A DNA stretch of 64,000 nucleotides. Source: Thermosipho japonicus (lineage in GTDB: Bacteria > Thermotogota > Thermotogae > Thermotogales > Fervidobacteriaceae). Shown here in pieces: positions 30,055 to 38,513 of this stretch. Position numbers and translations under genes: made by a program. Where the stretch lies: positions 186,001 to 250,000 of the forward strand of contig NZ_JACHEX010000003.1 of NCBI RefSeq assembly GCF_014201655.1. The letters are read 5' to 3'. Under the pieces are notes generated by a model, which was given only the letters and a program-made list of their open reading frames with translations, made no database searches and was not told the DNA's origin. Each line of letters opens with the position of its first letter. Position 1 is the stretch's first letter.

Positions 30055-30486
30055 ATGAAAAAAAGTAATATTTTTAAATTTTTAAGTTACTTATTTTCGA
30101 TCGTTTCAACTTTTCCAGTGGCCATCCCTGTATTGCTAACAATAATTGTCTTATTAAACAAAGGTAAATTCTTATACGATTTTATGATGCCCGCAGAATT
30201 AATTTTATTTACAATCCTTGCTTCCTTAGGCATTATTACTTTGCAAATTATAGATAAAAAAGCATTCTTTGAGTACAAAAAGCTAGCTATATACCTTTCA
30301 CTATCTATTTCTAACTTCTTAGCTGCCAATATATATGCTTATCTTACCGGACTTGCCCACGAAGATGCAAAGTTAAACGGTATACATTTATTTTTCATAA
30401 CAATCTTTGTAATTTTGTGGCATCTTTTTGCTATATTAATTTCAATAGAATGTTTCAAACTAACAAAAAAAATCAGCACGAGGTGA
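30055..30486 (+). CDS. Small membrane protein of unknown function
   Basis: I do not recognise this 143-residue protein. It has four hydrophobic helices at about 10-32, 45-63, 74-98 and 108-132, with a basic start and end (KKSNIFK, KLTKKISTR). There are no catalytic or metal motifs. A clear ribosome site (AGGGGGTGG) precedes the ATG. It lies eight bases before the ABC-F gene, so the two are probably co-transcribed. Confidence 0.7.
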   Translation: MKKSNIFKFLSYLFSIVSTFPVAIPVLLTIIVLLNKGKFLYDFMMPAELILFTILASLGIITLQIIDKKAFFEYKKLAIYLSLSISNFLAANIYAYLTGLAHEDAKLNGIHLFFITIFVILWHLFAILISIECFKLTKKISTR

Positions 30487-30493
30487 TTTTGCT

Positions 30494-32236
30494 TTGATCA
30501 TTCTAAATAATCTCACAATTTCATTTCCAGGAAAAACTCTGTTGTCGGATGTTAATTTAAATATATCCGATAAGGAAAGGGTTGCACTAATTGGTAAAAA
30601 TGGTTCAGGAAAAACAACACTATTAAAGGCAATAGCTGGTATTTTTAACGACTACACAGGAAAGATAATCACTTCCGGTAAAATTTTGTATCTTGACCAA
30701 TTTAGAACATTTGACGAAAAAACTCCATACGAATACTATATGAAAGTAGCTAACACTCCAGAAAAAGAAAGACTAGTTAGAAGCATACTCAAGGGTTTGG
30801 GATTTGAAGAAGAAGATTGGTACAGAGATATCTCCACTTTTAGTGGTGGAGAGAGAACAAGGCTTCAAATTGGAAGGCTTTTCATTGAAGATGCAGACTT
30901 TATTCTACTAGACGAACCAACAAATTATCTTGATATTTTAGGAATAAGATTTCTTAAAAACCTCCTAAAAAACTTTAACGGAGGTTACATTATAATCTCA
31001 CACGATAGAAGTTTTTTAAGAGATACATGTGAAAGATTTTTAGAAATAAACAACGAAAAAATATGGGATTTTAAAATGAAATTTGACAATTACCTCGTCG
31101 AAAGAGAAAGACTTATACTCCACCAACAAAGAACAATGAAGAACAAGCAAAAGGAAATTGAAAGGTTAAAAAAGATAATTGAAAGATACAGAAAATGGGG
31201 AAGAGAAAAATTCATAAAACAAGCAAAAAGTAAAGAAAAAATGCTACAAAAGATGCTTGAAGAGCTTGAATCTGAAGTAACTTTCAACAAAGAAGAATTT
31301 GATAAAAAAATATCCCTTCCAACTCCTGAAATGCCAGGTCACGTAGTTTTAACCGTAAAACATTTAAAATTCTTGGATATCCTAAAAGATGTAAGCTTTA
31401 CAATCCATTCGGGAGATAAAATGGCTCTGCTTGGTAAAAACGGTTCTGGAAAAAGTACTATCCTAAGATTAATTAAAGGAGATAAAAATGGCTCAGGAAC
31501 AGTTGAATTTGGATACAATGTAAGAGTAGAATTTCTTGATCAATTTGTAGAAGAACTAGATGATGAAAGTACTGTGTTTGAAGAAATATCAAATGAAATG
31601 GAATTTGAACCAGATTATGTAATACGGGCGTACGCTGGAAGATTCGGTTTCAAGGGAGAAGAGGTATTTAAAGAAGTACACAACCTTAGTGGTGGTGAAA
31701 GACAAATCCTTGCACTTGCAAAGGTTCTCCTTAGAAAGCCAAATCTTTTAGTGCTTGATGAACCTACAAATCATATGGATCTAGACACGCTAGAGGCTCT
31801 CGAAAACGCTTTAAAAGAATTTAAAGGAAGCATTATACTTGTTTCGCACGATGAAGAGCTCATAAAGAACGTGTGTAACAAATTTTTTGTATTAGAAAAT
31901 GGAATACTAAAAGAAATATATGACCTTAGTGAATACGTTCCAACTGAAGAAAAAGAAAGAAAAAAGAAAGAAAATATAGAATTTGAAGAGAAAAAGAAAC
32001 TGAAGAACAAATTAAAAAGCCTAAAAGAACAATTGAAAAAGAAAAGAGAAGAAGAAGAAAAATTAATAAAAGAACTTGAAAGTGTTGAAGAAGAGCTCTT
32101 AAATGTTAATTCTGATTATGTAAAAGCAGAAAAGCTTGTAAATCAAAAAAATAAATTAGAAGAGAAGATATTTAATACAATGCATGAGATCGAAGAGTTT
32201 AAAAAACAAATCGAAGAACTTGAAAAAGCTCTATAA
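30494..32236 (+). CDS. ABC-F family ATPase (translation/antibiotic-resistance type)
   Basis: A 580-residue soluble protein with two ABC modules and no membrane part. Walker A GKNGSGKTT (about 36-44) and GKNGSGKST (about 315-323), signatures SGGERTR and SGGERQ, and Walker B LLDEPTN and VLDEPTN are all present, separated by a basic linker rich in Lys/Arg (about 205-270), the ribosome-binding P-site tip region. The C-terminal 100 residues form a highly charged coiled coil as in Uup. TTG 30494 with GAGGTGATT upstream is the start. It ends tail to tail with MATE, overlapping by six bases. Confidence 0.92.
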   Translation: MIILNNLTISFPGKTLLSDVNLNISDKERVALIGKNGSGKTTLLKAIAGIFNDYTGKIITSGKILYLDQFRTFDEKTPYEYYMKVANTPEKERLVRSILKGLGFEEEDWYRDISTFSGGERTRLQIGRLFIEDADFILLDEPTNYLDILGIRFLKNLLKNFNGGYIIISHDRSFLRDTCERFLEINNEKIWDFKMKFDNYLVERERLILHQQRTMKNKQKEIERLKKIIERYRKWGREKFIKQAKSKEKMLQKMLEELESEVTFNKEEFDKKISLPTPEMPGHVVLTVKHLKFLDILKDVSFTIHSGDKMALLGKNGSGKSTILRLIKGDKNGSGTVEFGYNVRVEFLDQFVEELDDESTVFEEISNEMEFEPDYVIRAYAGRFGFKGEEVFKEVHNLSGGERQILALAKVLLRKPNLLVLDEPTNHMDLDTLEALENALKEFKGSIILVSHDEELIKNVCNKFFVLENGILKEIYDLSEYVPTEEKERKKKENIEFEEKKKLKNKLKSLKEQLKKKREEEEKLIKELESVEEELLNVNSDYVKAEKLVNQKNKLEEKIFNTMHEIEEFKKQIEELEKAL

Positions 32237-33568
32237 CTTTTCAACAACATTTTTTACCCATTTTTTACTGTGATATCTCGAATAAAGAATAATTGCCTTT
32301 GTTATTTCATCGCTCATTGTAAAAAGATAAACAATTGGAAATGAAAATTTTAAAATAAGGCCTGAAAATGCAGCAAGAGGAACTCCAAGAAGCCATAATG
32401 TTCCTGCTTCGACCATAAAAGAGTATCTTGTATCACCACCTGCTCTTAAAAAACCAACAATGTTTAAACCATTAAAGACCTTGATTGGTATAAAGGCCAT
32501 GGAAATTGTTATAGTTACTCTAACAAGTATTTTTACTTCATCAGAAACATCAAAAAAGTTTACTATGTAGTAGGAAAGAATAACAGTTAAAGTACCAGAA
32601 ATAATTGCTACAATCTGTGAAAGCTTTATTACCTTTTTTGAAACATCAAAAGCTTCTTTGAATCTAGACGCACCAAGATAATTTCCAACAATAACGGATG
32701 CAGCTGATGCAATAGAAAATGTAAAGGAATATGCAAATCCTTCAATGGTTCCCATTATATTTCTTGCCGCTATCGTTTGAGTGCTCATATGAGCGTATAT
32801 AACAGAATACATTGTCATACCAAAAGACCAAGCAAATTCATTAGCAATTGTTGGTAATGTGTAATGGAAAAAGTTCTTTAAGAATTTCTTATCAATCATC
32901 TCAACATGTTTGAGTGTAAAAAAACCTGGAAGATTTTTTATCTTTATAATCAAAATTAAACTAGCAAGTCCAACTATCCTTGCGATAAGGGTTGCTATAG
33001 CTGCTCCTAAAATACCAAGTTTTGGAAAACCAAACTTTCCAAATATTAAACTATAATTTAAAAATACATTCGTTGATAATTCTACTATCGTTACATACAT
33101 AGGAATATGAGCCTTTTCTACACTTCTTAAAACAAAAGAAAAGACCATACTCAAAGCAAATATTGGAAAAGAAAAAGAGATAATTTTTAAATAAATAATT
33201 CCTTCCTTAATTACAAGTGGGTCAGGACTAAAAAACCTCATAACAATTTGTGGAAAGAAAAAAGAAAGAGTAAAAAATACCGCAGAAAAAAGTAAGGCAG
33301 TAGTGCTTGTTACTGCGGATGATTTTGCTATTCCATCTATATCTTTCTTCCCCCAAAATTGTGAAAAAAAGATGGAACCGCCTGATATAAGTCCGAATAA
33401 TATAAGATTGTATAGAAAGAAAAATTGATTTGAAAGTCCCACACTTGCAATTGCAACTTCACCAAGTTTTCCAATCATTAAGGTATCAACAAAATTGACA
33501 CCAGTAGATAAAAATTGTTGTAATGCAATGGGAAGTGCTATTGCAAATATTTTTTTATATATTCCCAT
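32231..33568 (-). CDS. MATE family efflux transporter
   Basis: A 445-residue inner-membrane exporter with twelve hydrophobic helices and the MATE pattern (IALPIALQQFL, GVNFVDTLMIG, NIMGTIEGFAYSF). MATE pumps exchange sodium or protons for cationic drugs or metabolites. The gene is read from a promoter that overlaps, back to back, the arsR promoter, and a TTAGT-N7-ACTAA palindrome covers its leader. This suggests control by the adjacent ArsR-type regulator. Confidence 0.92.
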   Translation of the reverse strand: MGIYKKIFAIALPIALQQFLSTGVNFVDTLMIGKLGEVAIASVGLSNQFFFLYNLILFGLISGGSIFFSQFWGKKDIDGIAKSSAVTSTTALLFSAVFFTLSFFFPQIVMRFFSPDPLVIKEGIIYLKIISFSFPIFALSMVFSFVLRSVEKAHIPMYVTIVELSTNVFLNYSLIFGKFGFPKLGILGAAIATLIARIVGLASLILIIKIKNLPGFFTLKHVEMIDKKFLKNFFHYTLPTIANEFAWSFGMTMYSVIYAHMSTQTIAARNIMGTIEGFAYSFTFSIASAASVIVGNYLGASRFKEAFDVSKKVIKLSQIVAIISGTLTVILSYYIVNFFDVSDEVKILVRVTITISMAFIPIKVFNGLNIVGFLRAGGDTRYSFMVEAGTLWLLGVPLAAFSGLILKFSFPIVYLFTMSDEITKAIILYSRYHSKKWVKNVVEKL

Positions 33569-33579
33569 ATAATTCCTCC

Positions 33580-33596
33580 TTAGTTAGGATTACTAA
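33580..33596 (-). promoter_or_regulatory. Candidate ArsR operator in the MATE leader
   Basis: TTAGT (33580-33584) and ACTAA (33592-33596) form an inverted repeat with a 7-base spacer. It lies between the MATE -10 box and its ribosome site. Related words occur in three nearby promoters. Confidence 0.45.
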
Positions 33597-33598
33597 TT

Positions 33599-33627
33599 AT
33601 TTTAACATATGTAAAAATAATTGACAA
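33599..33627 (-). promoter_or_regulatory. Promoter of the MATE gene
   Basis: Minus-strand TTGTCA (33622-33627) and TAAAAT (33599-33604) are 17 bases apart. The -35 box shares its bases with the -35 box of the divergent arsR promoter (33621-33626), so the two promoters must compete. Confidence 0.55.
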
Positions 33628-33650
33628 TATTAGTAAAAATTAGTTATAAT
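33621..33650 (+). promoter_or_regulatory. Promoter of arsR with direct TTAGT repeats
   Basis: TTGACA (33621-33626) and TATAAT (33645-33650) are 18 bases apart. Two TTAGT direct repeats at 33630-33634 and 33640-33644 lie inside the spacer, one helical turn apart, a plausible repressor site. Confidence 0.7.
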
Positions 33651-33682
33651 AAAAAAGAATTTACAAAAAAAGGAGTGGAAAA

Positions 33683-33946
33683 GTGGAAAAATTCGAAGAA
33701 GCTGCAAGCATTTTAAAGGCACTTGGACATCCAATTAGACTTAAGATATTATACCTACTAAGTGAAAAAGAACATTGTGTTTGTGAATTATTATCTAAAA
33801 TAAATACGAGCCAACCAAATCTTTCACAACATCTTTCTATCTTAAGAAATTTAAAATTAATCAAAGATGAAAGAAATGGAAACATGGTAATCTACAAATT
33901 GCAAGATAACGAGCTTGTCAAAGCTATTCTTAGCGCTTTAAAATAA
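33683..33946 (+). CDS. ArsR/SmtB family transcriptional regulator
   Basis: An 87-residue winged-helix repressor. The alpha-3 metal or thiol motif is present as CVC at residues 32-34 (HCVCELLSK), as in arsenic- and cadmium-sensing ArsR/CadC proteins; the recognition helix is NTSQPNLSQHLSILRNL. The start is GTG 33683 after AGGAGTGG. It is the first gene of a unit with the permease and mini-thioredoxin. The ligand may be As(III), another soft metal or a redox signal. Confidence 0.92.
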   Translation: MEKFEEAASILKALGHPIRLKILYLLSEKEHCVCELLSKINTSQPNLSQHLSILRNLKLIKDERNGNMVIYKLQDNELVKAILSALK

Positions 33947-33954
33947 TTTTTTTA

Positions 33955-33983
33955 TTGACAATATAAGCACTTTATTATATACT
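33955..33983 (+). promoter_or_regulatory. Promoter of the permease gene
   Basis: TTGACA (33955-33960) and TATACT (33978-33983) are separated by 17 bases. ACTAA (33981-33985) overlaps the -10 box, and the word ACTAATTATT is shared with the MATE leader. Confidence 0.65.
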
Positions 33984-34025
33984 AATTATTGAAATTACTG
34001 ACTATTATAGAAAGGATGATTTTTT

Positions 34026-35114
34026 GTGAAGGAGTTTGTGATTATTTTAACAATCTTTTTAACATTTTACTTTGTTCCATTTAATGCTTCTATCGTTCAA
34101 GATAGTATATTAAATGGATTTCAAATGCTGCAAGAATATGCAAGAGAGCATGTATTGCTTTGTCTTGTACCGGCATTTTTTATTGCTGGAACTATAAGTG
34201 TCATGCTCAAAAAAGATGCTGTACTAAAACTTTTAGGACCAACTGCAAAGAGAATTATTTCTTACCCCATTGCAGCAGTAAGTGGTGGAATACTTGCAGT
34301 ATGCTCTTGTACCATTCTTCCTCTTTTTGGAGGGATATATAAAAAAGGTGCAGGAATTGGACCAGCAACCACGTTTCTTTTTGCTGGACCTGCAATAAAT
34401 ATAGCCGCAATATTTTTGACAGCTAGAGTTCTTGGTTGGGATCTAGGTTTGGCAAGATTAATAGCAACTGTAACTGCTGCTATACTGATTGGTTTGATAA
34501 TGGAATTATTATTTCAAGAAAAAGGTGAAGGTGGTTTTATTACAACAGAGGAAAAAAGTGAAAATGGTCTAAAAGTACTTGTATTTTTCTTGCTACAACT
34601 TGCATTCTTAATAATTGGTGGATTAAAAATTAATCCAGCAGTTAAATATACAACAATGTTTGTCATATCAATTATTGTATTTTTAATGGCAGTATTTTCA
34701 TTTAAAAGAGATACTACAAAAAGCTGGCTTGAAGAATCTTGGGATTTTGCAAAAAAGATTTTACCTTATCTTTTTGTTGGGGTATTTTTAGCAGGAATAA
34801 TAACAAAACTTCTTCCTCAAGAAGTGGTTACAAAAATACTAGGAAGTAATGGAATACTTTCAAATCTTTTCGCATCAGTTATTGGAATGTTTATGTATTT
34901 TGCAACACTTACTGAAGTCCCAATTGTTCAGGCTTTAAGAGAACTTGGAATGGCAAAAGGACCAACACTTGCACTTCTTATGGCTGGAAATTCTTTGAGC
35001 CTTCCAAGCATGATCGTTATAACAAGACTTTTTGGAAAGAAAAAGGCATTTACATACTTTACCTTGGTTGTGATATTTTCAACAATATTTGGTTTAATAT
35101 ACGGAAGAATATGA
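34026..35114 (+). CDS. Permease of the DUF318/ArsP-like family
   Basis: A 362-residue integral membrane protein with about ten helices and the family segment VCSCTILPLFGGIYKKGAGIG near residue 95 followed by FAGPAINIAA; a related segment recurs in the second half (TEVPIVQALRELGMAKGPTLALL, then GNSLSLPSM). ArsP members export trivalent organoarsenicals, and the CSC pair may bind thiophilic ligand. Start GTG 34026. The neighbours (ArsR repressor, CPRC thioredoxin) support a role in metalloid or thiol stress, but the substrate is not proved. Confidence 0.87.
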   Translation: MKEFVIILTIFLTFYFVPFNASIVQDSILNGFQMLQEYAREHVLLCLVPAFFIAGTISVMLKKDAVLKLLGPTAKRIISYPIAAVSGGILAVCSCTILPLFGGIYKKGAGIGPATTFLFAGPAINIAAIFLTARVLGWDLGLARLIATVTAAILIGLIMELLFQEKGEGGFITTEEKSENGLKVLVFFLLQLAFLIIGGLKINPAVKYTTMFVISIIVFLMAVFSFKRDTTKSWLEESWDFAKKILPYLFVGVFLAGIITKLLPQEVVTKILGSNGILSNLFASVIGMFMYFATLTEVPIVQALRELGMAKGPTLALLMAGNSLSLPSMIVITRLFGKKKAFTYFTLVVIFSTIFGLIYGRI

Positions 35115-35128
35115 GGGGAGGGGAAAAT

Positions 35129-35365
35129 ATGGCAAAAAAGATTGAAATTTTAGGAAGTGGATGTCCAAGATGCAAACAAACCGAAAAAATAATGAAAATG
35201 GCAGTAGAAGAACTTAATATCGATGCAACTATTGAAAAAGTACAAGATATCAACGAGATTATCTCTCGCGGAGTTGCTGCAACACCCGCGGTTGCAATCG
35301 ATGGAAAAATAGTTATTTCCGGAAAAATTCCAAAACTTGAAGAAGCAAAAAAGCTTTTACAATAA
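35129..35365 (+). CDS. Mini-thioredoxin / redox-active disulfide protein 2
   Basis: A 78-residue thioredoxin-fold protein with active site CPRC at residues 12-15 and cis-Pro in the segment ATPAVAIDG. This family (thioredoxin_3, redox-active disulfide protein 2) is repeatedly found beside DUF318 permeases. I start at ATG 35129 because GGGGAGGGG precedes it; the open frame extends six codons upstream through that ribosome site. It may reduce the permease CSC or its substrate. A terminator follows. Confidence 0.9.
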   Translation: MAKKIEILGSGCPRCKQTEKIMKMAVEELNIDATIEKVQDINEIISRGVAATPAVAIDGKIVISGKIPKLEEAKKLLQ

Positions 35366-35375
35366 GGATAATTAG

Positions 35376-35412
35376 AAAAAATAAGAGGGGAAAAATTTCC
35401 CTCTTATTTTTT
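35376..35412 (+). terminator. Intrinsic terminator of the arsR-permease-thioredoxin unit
   Basis: A perfect 14-bp stem (35376-35389 with 35399-35412) whose A/T flanks include the final T run. The 9-base loop is AT-rich. Confidence 0.9.
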
Positions 35413-35414
35413 AC

Positions 35415-35443
35415 TTGACAAATTAGTATAAACTAAGTATAAT
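35415..35443 (+). promoter_or_regulatory. Consensus promoter of the CoADR-like gene with internal operator
   Basis: TTGACA (35415-35420), 17 bases, TATAAT (35438-35443): a perfect consensus. TTAGT-ATAA-ACTAA (35423-35436) fills the spacer as an inverted repeat, an ideal place for a repressor. Confidence 0.75.
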
Positions 35444-35497
35444 TATAGATGAAATCTAAAAGTTAAATTATTCTCAAATTAAGGAGGCTGAAAAAAT

Positions 35498-36832
35498 ATG
35501 AAAGTAATAGTTATAGGTTGTACACATGCTGGAACTGCGTTTACCGTAACTGCAAAAAAATTATATGGAGACAAAGCAGACATTACAATATATGAGAAAA
35601 ATGACACAATATCGTTTCTCTCATGTGGAATTGCACTCCACGTTGGTGGCGTGGTGAAAGACCCTGAAAAACTTTTCTATTCTTCTCCAAAACAATTATC
35701 AGAAATGGGAGCAAATCCAAAGATGAAACATGAAGTAATTGATATTAACACAAAGGAAAAATGGGTTCTTGTTAAGAATCTTGAAACCGGTGAGACTTTC
35801 AAAGATACTTACGACAAGTTATTGATATCTTCTGGTTCATGGCCAATCATTCCGAATATTCCCGGAATTGATCTTGAAGGAATTAAACTTTCAAAAAACT
35901 TTTACCACGCACAAGATATAATTAATCATTCAAAAAATGCTAAAAGAATTGCCGTTATTGGTGCAGGATATATTGGCGTTGAACTTGCTGAAGCTTTTAA
36001 AGAAAACGGAAAAGAAGTTATGCTCTTTGATATAAAAGATAGAATTCTATCAAGATACCTTGATAGAGAATTTACAGATATTTTAGAAACAGAATTAAAA
36101 AATAACGGTGTTGAACTTATCCTTGGAGAAAAAGTTGTAGAATTTAAAGGTGAAAACAACCATGTAAGTAAAATTATCACCGACAAAGGTGAATATAATG
36201 CAGATATGGTAGTGCTTGCAATAGGATTCAAGCCTAATACAGAACTTTTTAAAGGAAAAGTAGAAATGCTAGAAAACGGAGCAATTAAAGTCGACAAGTA
36301 TCTTCATACTTCTGAAAATGATTTATTTGCCGTAGGAGATAGTGCAGCTGTTTGGTTTACACCTACTAATTCATATGAGTATATTCCACTTGCAACAAAT
36401 GCTGTTAGGATGGGGACAATAGCTGCATACAATTTATTCGATGCTACGGTAGAATACAAGGGAACACAAGGAACTTCCGGTGTTAAAGTGTATTCATATA
36501 ACGTCTTTACTACTGGGTTAAGTCAACAGTTTGCAGAAGAAAGAAATTTAGATGTGAAAACTATATTTACAATAGAAAATAACAGACCAGAGTTTATGCC
36601 TGAGTATGAAAAAGTATACATAAAAATCGTATATGACGATAAAACTAAAAGAATCCTTGGCGGTCAGATAATGTCTAAAGCTAATGTAGCAGAAAGTATA
36701 AATACTCTTTCACTTGCTATTTCAAATAATATGACTTTAGTTGATATTGCATTTTCAGACTTTTTCTTCCAACCCCACTTTAACAAACCTTGGAACTTCT
36801 TAAATACTGTTGCATTAAAGGCTATTCAGTAA
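35498..36832 (+). CDS. CoA-disulfide reductase / NADH oxidase-like flavoprotein
   Basis: A 444-residue FAD- and NAD(P)H-dependent oxidoreductase of the single-cysteine group. The FAD Rossmann start is at the N-terminus, redox Cys43 lies in FLSCGIAL, the NAD-binding GAGYIGVELAEAF is near residue 152, and the second FAD motif is LFAVGDSA. Family members reduce CoA disulfide, polysulfide/elemental sulfur or oxygen (Nox). No C-terminal rhodanese is present. In an anaerobe a role in oxygen or thiol stress, or sulfur reduction, fits. It has its own consensus promoter and probably belongs to the neighbouring regulon. Confidence 0.9.
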   Translation: MKVIVIGCTHAGTAFTVTAKKLYGDKADITIYEKNDTISFLSCGIALHVGGVVKDPEKLFYSSPKQLSEMGANPKMKHEVIDINTKEKWVLVKNLETGETFKDTYDKLLISSGSWPIIPNIPGIDLEGIKLSKNFYHAQDIINHSKNAKRIAVIGAGYIGVELAEAFKENGKEVMLFDIKDRILSRYLDREFTDILETELKNNGVELILGEKVVEFKGENNHVSKIITDKGEYNADMVVLAIGFKPNTELFKGKVEMLENGAIKVDKYLHTSENDLFAVGDSAAVWFTPTNSYEYIPLATNAVRMGTIAAYNLFDATVEYKGTQGTSGVKVYSYNVFTTGLSQQFAEERNLDVKTIFTIENNRPEFMPEYEKVYIKIVYDDKTKRILGGQIMSKANVAESINTLSLAISNNMTLVDIAFSDFFFQPHFNKPWNFLNTVALKAIQ

Positions 36833-36852
36833 TTAAAAATTTATTTTCTAAG

Positions 36853-36878
36853 CTCCCCTGCCTTTTTAGGTAGGGGAG
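36853..36878. terminator. Bidirectional terminator between convergent genes
   Basis: Arms CTCCCCTGCC (36853-36862) and GGTAGGGGAG (36869-36878) pair with one G-T, flanked by A/T-rich sequence on both sides. It can serve the flavoprotein gene (plus) and the DMT gene (minus). Confidence 0.8.
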
Positions 36879-36886
36879 TTATTTAA

Positions 36887-37735
36887 TTATGCTTTCTTCA
36901 ATTCAACTTTTGATCTATTAATTAAAATATTTAATCTGTATATTGAAAAAATAACAATTATTATACCTATCCACTGTCTTGTTGTTATTACGTTTGGAAA
37001 GAATAACCTTGAAAGCAGCAATGAAGTAATTGGGTTTAAAGTCCTTACTATATTTGCAATTGAAAAACCTATTTTACTCAAACTCTTGTAGAAAAAATAT
37101 AATCCCAAAAATGAACCTATAAATGAAGCTATGGTCAGAAAAATAAAACCACGTAAGTTGAATGAAAGAGAGCTAGTTCCATATATAGAAAAATAAAGAA
37201 TGCTAATAACTAAGAAAGTTATAATATTATTTGCAAAAACTAAAAAATCTGCCTGAATCTTTGATAACTTTGCAACTGAATTACTGGTTGCAAAAAATAG
37301 AGCCGAACATATAGAAAATATACCACCAACAAGATTTAGATTCTCAACTTTATAAGAAGGCATAATAATTAAAATTATTCCAAAAATATTAATCGCTATC
37401 TGAAAAAATACACTCATAGAAATTTTTTCTTTGAATAAAAGGACAGAATATAGAGATGTAAAGATATAATATGACGTTCCAAGAACCATTGCTATACCAG
37501 GATCAAGCTTTGAAAGGCCTATAAACATAAAAAGTAATCCTACTGCATTAAACAACCCTACGAAAATAACATACACATTTATTTTCTGAAACTTTTTTAG
37601 AAAAAATAATGAAAAAATACCTGCTAACAACGAGTTGATTACTGTGGCAAACATTGGATCAAAGTCTCTTAATGCAAATTTGTTAAAAATAGCCGTACTA
37701 CCCATCAATACTGCTGAAAGAATTGCATAAATCAT
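36887..37735 (-). CDS. EamA/DMT family transporter
   Basis: A 282-residue membrane protein with ten hydrophobic helices arranged as two EamA repeats (IYAILSAVLMGSTAIFNKF and GGIFSICSALFFATSNSVAKL). DMT permeases export or import small metabolites; the substrate is unknown. It has a GAGGTGG ribosome site and follows the methyltransferase gene, 28 bases away, on the same strand. Confidence 0.88.
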   Translation of the reverse strand: MIYAILSAVLMGSTAIFNKFALRDFDPMFATVINSLLAGIFSLFFLKKFQKINVYVIFVGLFNAVGLLFMFIGLSKLDPGIAMVLGTSYYIFTSLYSVLLFKEKISMSVFFQIAINIFGIILIIMPSYKVENLNLVGGIFSICSALFFATSNSVAKLSKIQADFLVFANNIITFLVISILYFSIYGTSSLSFNLRGFIFLTIASFIGSFLGLYFFYKSLSKIGFSIANIVRTLNPITSLLLSRLFFPNVITTRQWIGIIIVIFSIYRLNILINRSKVELKKA

Positions 37736-37762
37736 TTTTCCACCTCAACTTTATTTTTCATG

Positions 37763-38425
37763 TTATTTTTTAGAATATGTATACAGATAAAATCCACAAT
37801 CATTTACAATCTTTTTTAAAAAAGTATCAAATGTTCTAATTACACGAAACTTAAAATTTTTCTTAACTCCAGGAACTATAATAAGATTGGTAATTTTATA
37901 CTTAATAACCGAAAATCCACTCTTTTTAATTATCTTCTCTAACTGTTTTGGAGTTAGCTCTTTTTGATAACCATAATCCCATTTTCCAAAAATTTGTTGA
38001 ATAATCCTATCAATAACTCCAAAAGATATTCTATTTGGAACCATTATCACCGCTATACCTCCTGGTTTCAAAATTCTATAAATTTCTTTTACAGATTTTT
38101 CTAAGTCTTCTTTTAATCTATAATGCTCAATAACTCCCAATGACAATACTAAATCACAATAATTATCTTCTATTGGTACATTTACTGCACTACCAAGCTT
38201 TAGTAACATTTGATTTCCAAACATTTTCCTTGCCTTATAAATTGCCTTTTCTGAAATATCTATACCAATAAGTTCTTTACTGTTTAAATCTCTCCCTACT
38301 AATTTTAAAATTCTTCCATCACCACAACCAATTTCGGCAATAGTTCCAACATTACTTATTTTAAATTCTCTCTTTATGTATTCTACTATCTGTTTAACTT
38401 TTAATCTTGAAACATAGTCTCTCAC
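37763..38425 (-). CDS. SAM-dependent methyltransferase (class I), 5' end out of frame
   Basis: A 220-residue class-I methyltransferase: motif I EIGCGDGRIL near residues 30-40, motif II IGIDIS, CDLVLSLGVIEHY and the post-motif LKPGGIAVIMVPN. The listed start GTG 38423-38425 has no ribosome site. Coding similarity clearly continues upstream in the same frame (FSKIWNKVWIGNNTYSDEK), but no start codon exists there. An ATG at 38500-38502 with a ribosome-site-like GGGATGAG would be in frame if the following G6 tract (38495-38500) had seven G. The gene may be frameshifted, phase-variable or affected by a sequencing error. Confidence 0.75.
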   Translation of the reverse strand: MRDYVSRLKVKQIVEYIKREFKISNVGTIAEIGCGDGRILKLVGRDLNSKELIGIDISEKAIYKARKMFGNQMLLKLGSAVNVPIEDNYCDLVLSLGVIEHYRLKEDLEKSVKEIYRILKPGGIAVIMVPNRISFGVIDRIIQQIFGKWDYGYQKELTPKQLEKIIKKSGFSVIKYKITNLIIVPGVKKNFKFRVIRTFDTFLKKIVNDCGFYLYTYSKK

Positions 38426-38513
38426 CTTTTCATCAGAATATGTATTATTACCTATCCAAACTTTATTCCAAATCTTACTAAAATTACCTTGATGCCCCCC
38501 ATTCTCTCATCCC

